Of a stretch of 64,000 nt of DNA, positions 34,685 through 43,144 are shown piece by piece (position 1 is the stretch's first letter; every line of letters begins with the position of its first letter). Below the pieces are notes generated by a model. It was not told the origin of the DNA, did not search any database, and saw only the letters and a list, made by a program, of their open reading frames with translations. This DNA comes from JAAYEV01 sp964508195. Lineage in GTDB: Bacteria > Bacillota > Clostridia > Ch29. The stretch covers positions 124,001 through 188,000 of the forward strand of contig CAZDSH010000001.1 in the NCBI GenBank assembly GCA_964508195.1. The letters run 5' to 3'. A program made the position numbers and the translations under genes.

Positions 34685-35035
34685 TTACGAATCCTCGCCT
34701 ATATTAAATATACGACGTCGGATTGTGGCAAAGTTCTGGAACAGCCTCGTACCGAAGACTACAACCGCCGCAAGGTATATAGGCACACCTAACCTGTCCC
34801 CGATATAGGCTAAGGAAGCCGCAAGGATTGCATTGCCGAAAAAACCCGTTATAAATACATCGCTATCGAAGTCATCCTCGAGGAATGCCCTTATACCTCC
34901 GAATACTGAATCCAAAGCCGCAAGGATAGCCACAGAAAGGTACGCAGAGTACGCTACCGGTACATTAATTGGAAAGAATAATCCTAACAATACCCCTAAA
35001 GCAAGTCCAACAAGTGCCAATATCAATTTATTCAC
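34685..35035 (-). CDS. sbp: Small basic protein family (Sbp, DUF1290)
   Basis: 116 residues, with three or four membrane spans and a basic C-terminus ATIRRRIFNIG. SVAILAALDSVFGGIRAFLEDDFDSDVFITGFFGN is the family core. In Bacillus, sbp lies beside ftsA; function unknown but membrane/division-linked. Start is a GTG at 35035; a TTG at 35026, better spaced from AAGGGTGA, would give the usual family N-terminus. It lies between DUF881 and ftsA genes. Confidence 0.9.
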   Translation of the reverse strand: MNKLILALVGLALGVLLGLFFPINVPVAYSAYLSVAILAALDSVFGGIRAFLEDDFDSDVFITGFFGNAILAASLAYIGDRLGVPIYLAAVVVFGTRLFQNFATIRRRIFNIGEDS

Positions 35036-35039
35036 CCTT

Positions 35040-35753
35040 TTATTGTAATTTTACATATTTAAAGCTCATAGCCCCTGTATATCCGGGAACGATTAATTCT
35101 TCCTTCCGTTCAATGTTCACCTGCAGCCCGTAATATTCCAAGAGATCGAGGTAACCGCTCCCATAATCGTTCATATAACCGTAGAGGTTGTTCGGCTCAC
35201 CTATTGCCACGATTGTATAGGGCGGTGCATATCTGACGGTATTAATATTTATAGTCGGCCCCCCGCATCGTATCTCGGTATTAAACATTATCCTTTGACC
35301 GTTAATCGCAATAGCCTCGGCCCCCGCCGCCTTAAGCTCTGAGACGATTGCCAGGATATCCTCATCGTGTATCAACAAAAGATTAGGATCATTATCTCCT
35401 ATGATCTCCCAGCTACTATCGTCTAGCAATATCTCAATGCCCGGCCCCGTAACCTCCGTAAGCCCCGCTAGCATCTCCGCCTGGGTTAACTGCTGTTCTA
35501 AGACTTCGTTAAGGTTACCCTGTTCGTCCATTGCCTTTTTGTATTCTTCGTTCCTGGCCCTTAGACCGATGTACTGCTTATGTAGGCCATCTATTTCGGA
35601 CAGGGTATTGTGCAGATCATTCTCAAGTTGCGGTACCGTCTCGGGGCTTATTAGCCCTATCCCTTCCTGGGGTATTTTAAACTGAACTGTGAGGGTAAGC
35701 CCTAATAGCAGTGCCCCTAAGAACATCACACCATTTTTAAACAGTTTTTTCAT
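35040..35753 (-). CDS. DUF881 family membrane-anchored protein (second copy)
   Basis: 237 residues. N-terminal span (8-24), coiled coil (about 42-92), then the DUF881 domain: LTEVTGPGIEILLDD, AAGAEAIAINGQRIMFNTEIRCGGPTIN and PPYTIVAIGEPNNLYGYM. DUF881 proteins are regular companions of sbp and ftsQ in Firmicute dcw clusters; a role in division or envelope is likely but untested. GGGGGAGGCCGT precedes the ATG. It is a diverged tandem copy of the adjacent gene. Confidence 0.9.
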   Translation of the reverse strand: MKKLFKNGVMFLGALLLGLTLTVQFKIPQEGIGLISPETVPQLENDLHNTLSEIDGLHKQYIGLRARNEEYKKAMDEQGNLNEVLEQQLTQAEMLAGLTEVTGPGIEILLDDSSWEIIGDNDPNLLLIHDEDILAIVSELKAAGAEAIAINGQRIMFNTEIRCGGPTININTVRYAPPYTIVAIGEPNNLYGYMNDYGSGYLDLLEYYGLQVNIERKEELIVPGYTGAMSFKYVKLQ

Positions 35754-35764
35754 ACGGCCTCCCC

Positions 35765-36469
35765 CTATTTGCTAACGGGCTTTGCATATTTAAATTCAAG
35801 GACTTTGCTATACCGGGGCACGAACATATCCTGTTCTTTTTTTATGTTCACAGAAATTCCGTAATAATCGAGCTCCTCGACTATACCGCCCTTTAGTTTT
35901 AGCGCAGCCTCTAGCGTCTGGGGATCACCGATAGCCTTAAATACGAAGGGAGGAGCAAATCTCTGGTAGTTTATGTTTATATGGGAGCCCGCAAGCCTTA
36001 TTTCCGTCATCGCTATTACTCGCTGATCGTTAATAGATACGGCTTCGGCTCCGGCGGAGTTCAGCTCGTTTAGCACCTTAAGGAGCTTATCATAATGTAT
36101 ATAAAACACGTTAAACTCCTGATCAAAGTGCGCCTCGGAAAGGGTGACTATAATACCGGGCCCCTCTACATCTGTGAGCCCAGCCAACAGTCTGGCCTTT
36201 TCTAAATCACTTTTCATCCCTTCGGCTATTACGCTCACCTTAGCGGCGGATTCCTCGTATTCCGATATCCTGTTTTCGTATTCCCGAATCTGCTGCAAAA
36301 GGGTATCCCTTTGGGCCCTTGCATCCTTAAGCTCCTTCGCAAGCTCCTGGGCCCTCTGTACCGAGAGTATACCCCCATAATCCTGCACATTCCTGAATTG
36401 GAGGGCTAACATTAACCCCAGGGCTAAGCACACTATGCCTATTGAAAGCTGTGCCTTAATCCTTCTCAC
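35765..36469 (-). CDS. DUF881 family membrane-anchored protein (first copy)
   Basis: 234 residues starting at GTG with AGGAGG seven bases upstream. Same layout as its neighbour: membrane span (7-24), coiled coil (40-85), DUF881 domain with LTDVEGPGIIVTLSEA, SAGAEAVSINDQRVIAMTEIRLAG and PPFVFKAIGDPQTLE. The two copies share domain order and key segments but differ widely, pointing to an old duplication. It lies between ftsQ and the second copy. Confidence 0.9.
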   Translation of the reverse strand: MRRIKAQLSIGIVCLALGLMLALQFRNVQDYGGILSVQRAQELAKELKDARAQRDTLLQQIREYENRISEYEESAAKVSVIAEGMKSDLEKARLLAGLTDVEGPGIIVTLSEAHFDQEFNVFYIHYDKLLKVLNELNSAGAEAVSINDQRVIAMTEIRLAGSHININYQRFAPPFVFKAIGDPQTLEAALKLKGGIVEELDYYGISVNIKKEQDMFVPRYSKVLEFKYAKPVSK

Positions 36470-36486
36470 ATTTCATCCTCCTATTT

Positions 36487-37224
36487 CTACCAAGGCCTGA
36501 AGAAGGCCTTTTCCCCGCGGGAGACATCTATTTCCCCGCCCACATCCTGGGGATAAAGCTTTTCCAGTATGGTATTGCTGAACTCTAGTTTATAGCTTAG
36601 CTCACGTATATCCCCTACCCCTAGGACAAACCTATCCCCTAGCCTTATAACGATATCCTGCAAATCCATCACATCAACTTCTATTGGCGAGTACTGAGAA
36701 ATACTTTTTTTAATATATTTAGAAATATATATAATTTTATCGTATTCAATATTATTATCAATACCTAAAACCTTTTCCGATTGGAAATCCCTTACTTTTA
36801 TACCGTTAAACACGGGTAATTCCTCGATAGGTAGCTGCGAAGTTGCGCTTATAACCCTAGCTTCATCGTCTACAAGGAGGTAACTGCCCATATAGGGTAT
36901 GTATCCTACAAGATTCCTTTCCTTTATATTTATTATTATCTCCCGTGGCATCTTTCTTTTTATATCGGCCTCCATTATAAAGGGGTGCCCCTTTAGCCTT
37001 TCCGCTACATCCTTTGTATTTATCCTTAAAATATTCATCCCCGGGCCGATATGGGCGTATTCTATTATTTCGTCATGGCTGATAAGCTCGTTGCCCTGTA
37101 CCGTAACATTGGAAATACAAAAGAAACTTGTCCCCATAATGAGCAAAGACCCTAATATAACAGCGAACAGGAGGAGCAATATAATAATACCCCTTTTATG
37201 AGTCCCTTTTTTGTTCCTTCGCAT
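36487..37224 (-). CDS. ftsQ: Cell division protein FtsQ/DivIB
   Basis: 245 residues. A basic cytoplasmic start, one span (12-34), then the POTRA domain: ISNVTVQGNELISHDEIIEYAHIGPGMNILRIN. The beta domain follows with NIKERNLVGYIPYMGSYLLVDDEA-like sequence. It links FtsL/FtsB to the septal synthase. Its start overlaps the murA end by 29 bases. AGAGGAAGAAA precedes the ATG. Confidence 0.93.
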   Translation of the reverse strand: MRRNKKGTHKRGIIILLLLFAVILGSLLIMGTSFFCISNVTVQGNELISHDEIIEYAHIGPGMNILRINTKDVAERLKGHPFIMEADIKRKMPREIIINIKERNLVGYIPYMGSYLLVDDEARVISATSQLPIEELPVFNGIKVRDFQSEKVLGIDNNIEYDKIIYISKYIKKSISQYSPIEVDVMDLQDIVIRLGDRFVLGVGDIRELSYKLEFSNTILEKLYPQDVGGEIDVSRGEKAFFRPW

Positions 37225-38485
37225 TTTCTTCCTCTCCCCGTATCGTCGTAATCTCCGCGCCTAAACATCTTAACTTATGCCCGAGATCTTCGTACCCCCT
37301 ATCAATATGTTCAACGCCCTCCACCTCGGTAACCCCATCCGCTATTAAACCCGCTAACACTAGCGCGGCACCCCCCCTTAGATCCTTTGCCGTTACCTGG
37401 GCGCCGCTTAATCCGGTCACGCCCCTTACTACGGCTATCCGGCCGTCTACCTTTATATCCGCCCCTAGTTTTAAAAGTTCGTCTATATGACGATATCGGT
37501 TTTCGAATATAGTCTCAACGAATATACTCGTACCTGAAGCGGTACACATAGTCGCCATTAACTGTGGCTGTGCATCGGTGGGAAACCCGGGGTGTGGCAA
37601 TGTTCTAACGAGATCGACGGCCTTTAACCTTTTTGGTGCGATCAATCTTAAATTATTGCGGTTTGTCTTTATAATGCATCCGCTTTCCTTTAGTTTATCA
37701 ATAATCGGATGCACGTGCTCTATTATAACCCCCCCTAAGGTTATTTTTCCGCCGGTTAAAGCTGCAGCGGCCATGTACGTCCCCGCTGCTATACGATCCG
37801 ATATAACCTTATATTTACAACCCTTGAGCTTCCTTACTCCCTCTATCCTTATCACGGAATTGCCTGCACCGTACACCTTTGCACCCATTGCATTTAAAAA
37901 ACCCTGTAAATCGACTATCTCCGGCTCCTTAGCCGCATTCCTTATTATGGTTTCGCCCTTTGCCAAAACCGCCGCAAGCATGATATTCTCCGTGGCCCCG
38001 ACGCTGGGATAATCAAGCTGTATCTCCGTTCCCCTAAGGTCCTCACCTATGCAGATTATTTGGCCGTGCAGTTCCGCCTTTGCACCTAATTGGCGCAATC
38101 CCTTAAGGTGCAGATCAATAGGCCTTACACCAATGGCACAACCACCAGGATAACTGGTCGTAACCCTTCCCATTCTGCCTAACAGAGAACCTAGCAGTAT
38201 TATAGATGATCGCATTTTTTTTACCAATGCAGTGGGTATCTTGTTTGAAGTGATATCAGAGGAATCAATCATAACGGTTCGATCCCGGTATTCCACATAA
38301 CACCCCAGATTACTTAGTATCTCTAGCATTGTAACCACATCATTAAGTGCAGGCACGTTCTCTATTATATTAATGTCCCCATTGAGTACGGTAGCTGCTA
38401 ATATGGGGAGCACAGCATTCTTCGCACCTTCCATTTCTATATTACCGGCAAGGGACTTTCCCCCTATTATCCTGTATAATGACAT
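37196..38485 (-). CDS. murA: UDP-N-acetylglucosamine 1-carboxyvinyltransferase
   Basis: 429 residues. The start GGKSLAGNIEMEGAKNAVLPILAAT contains the K-N catalytic pair (NIEMEGAKN), and the loop GGCAIGVRPIDLHLKGLRQLGA carries the catalytic cysteine (about residue 115), the fosfomycin target. It transfers enolpyruvate from PEP to UDP-GlcNAc, the first committed step of peptidoglycan. The gene lies after a structured 90-base gap from murG. GGAGGTGGAAC precedes the ATG. Confidence 0.98.
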   Translation of the reverse strand: MSLYRIIGGKSLAGNIEMEGAKNAVLPILAATVLNGDINIIENVPALNDVVTMLEILSNLGCYVEYRDRTVMIDSSDITSNKIPTALVKKMRSSIILLGSLLGRMGRVTTSYPGGCAIGVRPIDLHLKGLRQLGAKAELHGQIICIGEDLRGTEIQLDYPSVGATENIMLAAVLAKGETIIRNAAKEPEIVDLQGFLNAMGAKVYGAGNSVIRIEGVRKLKGCKYKVISDRIAAGTYMAAAALTGGKITLGGVIIEHVHPIIDKLKESGCIIKTNRNNLRLIAPKRLKAVDLVRTLPHPGFPTDAQPQLMATMCTASGTSIFVETIFENRYRHIDELLKLGADIKVDGRIAVVRGVTGLSGAQVTAKDLRGGAALVLAGLIADGVTEVEGVEHIDRGYEDLGHKLRCLGAEITTIRGEEENAKEQKRDS

Positions 38486-38500
38486 TTATAGTTCCACCTC

Positions 38501-38568
38501 CGGGATTTTTGCCTTAAACCGCTTGGAAAAAAAGCAGTATTGTATATTTCATACTATGCAAAATCCCG
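38501..38568 (-). promoter_or_regulatory. Structured murG-murA intergenic region with possible attenuator
   Basis: On the minus strand CGGGATTTTGC (38568-38558) can pair with GCAAAAATCCCG (38512-38501), whose last bases touch the murA ribosome site GGAGG. Nested inside is AGTAT (38555-38551) pairing ATACT (38540-38536), closed by GC/GC and followed at once by TTTTTTT, a terminator-like element. Outer and inner structures could coexist or compete. This suggests control of murA within the operon; no known regulator is recognised. Confidence 0.5.
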
Positions 38569-38575
38569 AAGAGTG

Positions 38576-39688
38576 TTACCCCTTGACTATTCCCCTTATT
38601 ATGTCGCATATTTTTATTGCGGCGCCTTCCTTAGCCAGGCCCCTGCTGCATTCCCCCATCCTATGCAACCGCTCCCTGTCCTTTATTAGCTTTAAGACCT
38701 CTTTATGCAACAACTCTCCCCTTAACTGTGCTTCGGTTATCACTATTGCAGCACCTTTGTTTTCCAGTGCCCGGGCGTTGTGTTCCTGATGGTTCCCGGT
38801 TACGTAAGACTTCGGAATCAGTATAGAGGGAAGACCCGCCATTGTCACTTCGGCTATAGTTATCGCGCCGGCACTCGTTATTACAAGGTCCGCCGCCAAA
38901 AGTGCCCGGGGCATATCGTATAAATAGGGTACAACCTTTATATTGCCTTTACTTTTTAAATTGATACCCTTTACCCTAAGGCTTTGCATAAAGATTTCAA
39001 AATGTTCTTCACCGGTAGCATGTAACAATTGGAGACTATCCTTCTTCATTAAAAAACCGATGAAATCTACCATTGCTCTATTCAGGCTAAAGGAGCCCCC
39101 ACTGCCACCAAAGCTCAATACGATAGGTAATTGGGATGTAAACCCAAACTTCTCTATCGCTTTCGATTTGTCACCACGTACAATCTGTTGCCTTATGGGA
39201 TTACCGGTAACGAAAACCCGATCATTTTTGCCGAAATATTTTACCGCCCCTTCGAAACTCACCGCTATGGCATCGACGAAATGTCCTAATATTTTATTCG
39301 TCGCACCGGGTAGAACATTTTGCTCATGTATCACCGTGGGTATACCCCTAAGGTGTGCAACCATAAGCACCGGCCCCGCTACATATCCGCCTGTGCCTAC
39401 TACTACATCCGGCTTATATTCTTTCAAAAGCCTATGGGCATCATAGAGTCCTTTAAGGAGTTCTGTAAAGGATTTTATGGTATCTGCGGACAATTTACGC
39501 CTAAACCCCTTCACCCTGATGCTTTTAAATGGGTATCCATGTTTAGGCACCAGGTTGCTTTCCAGCCCGGCGGCGGTACCTATATACAGGATTTCTGTAT
39601 TTTTGTCCTCCCTTTTAAGGGCATCGGCGATAGAAAGTGCGGGGTATATATGACCGCCGGTACCGCCCCCGCTGATTATGACCCTCAT
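38576..39688 (-). CDS. murG: UDP-GlcNAc:undecaprenyl-PP-MurNAc-pentapeptide GlcNAc transferase
   Basis: 370 residues, GT-B glycosyltransferase making lipid II at the inner membrane face. ISGGGTGGHIYPAL (5-18) and VLSFGGSGGSFSLNRAM are the two glycine-rich phosphate loops. HEQNVLPGATNKIL and a C-terminal QEHNARALENKGAA complete the family signature. GGGGCTGATAAA precedes the ATG, and the gene follows ftsW closely. Confidence 0.98.
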   Translation of the reverse strand: MRVIISGGGTGGHIYPALSIADALKREDKNTEILYIGTAAGLESNLVPKHGYPFKSIRVKGFRRKLSADTIKSFTELLKGLYDAHRLLKEYKPDVVVGTGGYVAGPVLMVAHLRGIPTVIHEQNVLPGATNKILGHFVDAIAVSFEGAVKYFGKNDRVFVTGNPIRQQIVRGDKSKAIEKFGFTSQLPIVLSFGGSGGSFSLNRAMVDFIGFLMKKDSLQLLHATGEEHFEIFMQSLRVKGINLKSKGNIKVVPYLYDMPRALLAADLVITSAGAITIAEVTMAGLPSILIPKSYVTGNHQEHNARALENKGAAIVITEAQLRGELLHKEVLKLIKDRERLHRMGECSRGLAKEGAAIKICDIIRGIVKG

Positions 39689-39692
39689 TTTA

Positions 39693-40796
39693 TCAGCCCC
39701 AGTTTAAAGATGTTTCCCTGGATATATTCAACAGTATACCTACTGCAGACAGTGTAAAAAACAATGATGACCCCCCGGCACTTATAAAGGGAAGGGGAAT
39801 CCCCGTAACGGGCATTGATGAAGTCACCACTGCTATATTCATTATCACCTGTACAGCTATCATGGCCACTATACCCGTAGCCAACATACTGCTAAAAAAA
39901 TCCGGTGCATGGATAGCAATTCTGATACCCCGCCAAACTAGGAGCATAAATAAAAACACGATTGTAACGGAGCCGACAAATCCTAATTCCTCTCCTATAA
40001 TGGAAAATATAAAATCGTTTTGTGGCAGGGGTATATAAAAAAATTTCTGCCGGCTTCGTCCAAGACCCAATCCAAACAATCCGCCGGAACCGAGGGCATA
40101 CAATGACTGAATCGCCTGGTAGCCGCTGTCCCTTGGATCCTGGAAGGGATCTAAAAAGGATGTCCATCTTAACATTCTATAGGGTTCTGTCACTATAAGG
40201 AGCGTCAACGCCGCTATTCCCGGTAGAATAAGCCCTAACAAATGCCCAATGTTTACGCCGGCTATAAATAACATAATGAGCACTATAGCCATTATGCATA
40301 CCCCGGTGCTAAAATCCGGTTGCAGCATTATAAGGCCGAATACTATACCCGTTATAATCAGAAAGGGTACCACGCCCCTTACAAAACTGCGTACCTCGCC
40401 CCTTTTTTTGTTCAGCGCACCGGCAGTATATATTATTATGGCTAGCTTTGCAAACTCCGAGGGCTGTATCGTATGCCCGGCGATGGATATCCATCGTGTG
40501 GCCCCGTATATAGTAACCCCTAGTTTCGGTATGAATACCAAAAGGAGCGACAAAAGTCCGGCTATCAGTATATGCTTAGACAGTCTATCATAGTTCTTAT
40601 AACTGAGCCTTGACAATATAAACATCGAAATAAAGCCTAATACCGCCCATGCCATTTGCTTTTTAAGGAAATGGTAACTGTCCTTATGCACGTAATAGGC
40701 ACTGGCGGAGCTGGAGCTAAATACCATTATTATGCCTATTATTACAAGGAGTATCGTCACGAACAATAATGTAAAATCTACGGCGCTATCTCTCAC
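39693..40796 (-). CDS. ftsW: FtsW/SpoVE-type SEDS peptidoglycan glycosyltransferase
   Basis: 367 residues, about ten membrane spans. Family signatures include RWISIAGHTIQPSEFAKLA, DLLQPDFST-like MLQPDFSTGV, and PLPFISAGGSSLFFTL near the C-terminus. SEDS proteins polymerise lipid II with a partner class B PBP; here the partner is the adjacent SpoVD-type PBP. It could be the vegetative FtsW, the sporulation SpoVE, or serve both. Start is GTG. It lies between murD and murG. Confidence 0.94.
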   Translation of the reverse strand: MRDSAVDFTLLFVTILLVIIGIIMVFSSSSASAYYVHKDSYHFLKKQMAWAVLGFISMFILSRLSYKNYDRLSKHILIAGLLSLLLVFIPKLGVTIYGATRWISIAGHTIQPSEFAKLAIIIYTAGALNKKRGEVRSFVRGVVPFLIITGIVFGLIMLQPDFSTGVCIMAIVLIMLFIAGVNIGHLLGLILPGIAALTLLIVTEPYRMLRWTSFLDPFQDPRDSGYQAIQSLYALGSGGLFGLGLGRSRQKFFYIPLPQNDFIFSIIGEELGFVGSVTIVFLFMLLVWRGIRIAIHAPDFFSSMLATGIVAMIAVQVIMNIAVVTSSMPVTGIPLPFISAGGSSLFFTLSAVGILLNISRETSLNWG

Positions 40797-40798
40797 TG

Positions 40799-42163
40799 TT
40801 AGGAAAACCTCCCTAAAGCATTGACATACCTTTTAAACTCTTTTCCCCGTTCTTCAAAATTGTTATACATATCCCAACTTGCGCAGGCGGGGGAAAATAA
40901 AACCGTATCCCCTTCCTTTGCCAATGACGCTGCCCTGTTTACAGCCTCCTCCATATCTTTTACTACATACATATTATTCAAGTTCGCCCTTTGACATGAC
41001 TTTTTTAATTTAGCCGCCGTATCTCCCATAAGGACTACGCCCTTTACGCTATCATCGAAGCTTTGGACAAATTCATCGAAGTCACTACCCTTATCATAGC
41101 CGCCTAGTATCATTATAATAGGCCCGTCAAAGGCCTTTATCGCATTAAAAGAGGCATCGGGATTCGTCCCTTTGGAATCGTTTATAAACTTTACTCCCTT
41201 TATAGTACCGACATACTCTAGACGGTGTTCCACGCCCTTGAAATTTAGCAATGCAGCGGTTATGCTTTTTATCGGCACATCCATACACCATGCCAAGGCC
41301 GACGCAGCCAGTGCATTTTCGAGGTTATGGGCTCCGGGTATCCCTAGATCCGTGACAGCGCATAACCTTTCAACGACGTTGTTTTTTTTCAATACCAAGT
41401 ACCCTTTTTCTACAAAAACGCCGGTATCTAATACCCTTCGCCGGCTGAATAATATAACTTTGGATTTATACTTACCCACCATAGCCGCAACGATCGGGTC
41501 ATCGGCATTGAGTATTGCAAAATCCCCGGGGCCCTGGTTTTCAAATATTCTGGCCTTCATACCTGCATAGTTATCAAAGGTCCCATGCCTGTCCAGGTGA
41601 TCCGGCGTAATATTTAATACCGCCGCGGCCCTTGGTTTAAAATCTTTTATACTTTCTAATTGAAAGCTACTTATTTCCGCAACTAATACATCCTCGGCCC
41701 GGGAAGTGACGGCCCGTTTTATAATAGGGGTACCTATATTCCCCACTACGTAGGTGCCCCTCCCTGAAAGGCGAAACATCTCCCCGGTAAGGACTGTCGT
41801 AGTAGTCTTACCGTTTGTACCGGTTATCGCTACGATAGGCGTCTTTGTAAGCCGCTGAGCCAGTTCGATTTCGCTCATTACTTCCCGGCCCCTTTTTAAT
41901 ATACCCTGTACCATAGGAATATCCATCGGTACACCGGGGCTTATTATCGCAAAGTCCGGCCAGGAGGAAAGCTCTACGGGATGCTTGCCTAACACGTAAT
42001 CTATATCTATGCCCCTTAGATCTTTAATTATGCCCTTGAGCTCATCCTCATCCCTGCGATCGTTTACGGTCACCTGTGCACCAAGGCCGTATAGTACCCG
42101 AGCCGTTTGTATGCCGCTTATCCCAAGGCCGATTACAAGCACCTTTTTACCCTTTATCGCCAT
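40799..42163 (-). CDS. murD: UDP-N-acetylmuramoyl-L-alanine:D-glutamate ligase
   Basis: 454 residues, Mur ligase family. The N-terminal Rossmann-like domain has KKVLVIGLGISGIQTARVL. The central ATPase has VAITGTNGKTTTTVL near residue 110, and NITPDHLDRHGT and FINDSKGTNPDAS are further signatures. It adds D-glutamate in the cytoplasm. GAGGAAGGAATAACGTC precedes the ATG. It lies between mraY and ftsW. Confidence 0.98.
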   Translation of the reverse strand: MAIKGKKVLVIGLGISGIQTARVLYGLGAQVTVNDRRDEDELKGIIKDLRGIDIDYVLGKHPVELSSWPDFAIISPGVPMDIPMVQGILKRGREVMSEIELAQRLTKTPIVAITGTNGKTTTTVLTGEMFRLSGRGTYVVGNIGTPIIKRAVTSRAEDVLVAEISSFQLESIKDFKPRAAAVLNITPDHLDRHGTFDNYAGMKARIFENQGPGDFAILNADDPIVAAMVGKYKSKVILFSRRRVLDTGVFVEKGYLVLKKNNVVERLCAVTDLGIPGAHNLENALAASALAWCMDVPIKSITAALLNFKGVEHRLEYVGTIKGVKFINDSKGTNPDASFNAIKAFDGPIIMILGGYDKGSDFDEFVQSFDDSVKGVVLMGDTAAKLKKSCQRANLNNMYVVKDMEEAVNRAASLAKEGDTVLFSPACASWDMYNNFEERGKEFKRYVNALGRFS

Positions 42164-42178
42164 GACGTTATTCCTTCC

Positions 42179-43144
42179 TCATCTAATAGCAAGGGCTCCT
42201 ATTAATACGAGCACTATAGTGATTATCCAAAATGAAATGACTATCTTAGTCTCTTCCCAGCCCTTGACCTCATAATGATGGTGCAATGGTGCCATTAAAA
42301 AAACCCTTCTACCCGTTAATTTAAAGCTTATAACCTGTACAATTATTGAAAGGGTTTCCAGTACATATATTCCGCCTACGATACCCAATAAAAGGGGTAG
42401 CTTCAAAAGTACAACGACTGCGGCTACTGCGCCCCCTAGGGCCATGGAACCGGTATCCCCCATAAAGATCTGTGCCGGGTAGGAGTTGTACCTCAAAAAA
42501 CCTAATGTGGATCCAGTAACAGCGGCGGATATTATAGCTATTTCCTTTTGCCCGGTTTTAAGGGCGATAAGGCTTAAAAATGCCATTATGATCATCGTAA
42601 CACCGGCTGCAAGCCCGTCCAGACCATCGGTAAAATTTACGCTGTTTACGGTACCAATAAATATAATAACCGTCGTAAAGGGTATATACCACAGGCCAAG
42701 GTCCCAGAACCGTGTCGTAAAGGGAACTAAAACTGCCGGGCCTACATCGGGGGCTCTATAAGCATAAAGAGTCATCGTTATGCCTAGGGCCAGTTGGGCG
42801 ATTATTTTATGGGTCGCCCTTAACCCAAGGGAACGCTTCATAACAACCTTTATAAAGTCATCAACAAGGCCAATGGCTCCGAAACCTAGGATGCTAATCA
42901 GTATAAAGATCATTTCCCTTTCCCATTGTGCAGTTATAAGTACCGAGAAAAAAACAGCGATCACTATAATAATGCCACCCATTGTCGGGGTTCCCGATTT
43001 CTTAAAATGGGTTTTTGGACCATCCCCCCGCACGCTTTGCCCCATCTTAAGCTTTTCTAAGATCGGTATTACTATAGGTCCTATTATTATCACTATCAGA
43101 AATGCAATTATTATCGGGAAAATTATCTGTTGATGTTCCTGCAT
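42179..43144 (-). CDS. mraY: Phospho-N-acetylmuramoyl-pentapeptide transferase
   Basis: 321 residues, ten spans. KTHFKKSGTPTMGGIIIV near residue 45, FVDDFIKV-type GLVDDFIKVV near 93, NSVNFTDGLDGLAAGV and the C-terminal APLHHHYEVKGW motif mark MraY, which makes lipid I. The ATG at 43144 follows AGAGGGGCCAAAGGG. Its first 98 bases overlap the 3' end of murF in another frame. Confidence 0.98.
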   Translation of the reverse strand: MQEHQQIIFPIIIAFLIVIIIGPIVIPILEKLKMGQSVRGDGPKTHFKKSGTPTMGGIIIVIAVFFSVLITAQWEREMIFILISILGFGAIGLVDDFIKVVMKRSLGLRATHKIIAQLALGITMTLYAYRAPDVGPAVLVPFTTRFWDLGLWYIPFTTVIIFIGTVNSVNFTDGLDGLAAGVTMIIMAFLSLIALKTGQKEIAIISAAVTGSTLGFLRYNSYPAQIFMGDTGSMALGGAVAAVVVLLKLPLLLGIVGGIYVLETLSIIVQVISFKLTGRRVFLMAPLHHHYEVKGWEETKIVISFWIITIVLVLIGALAIR

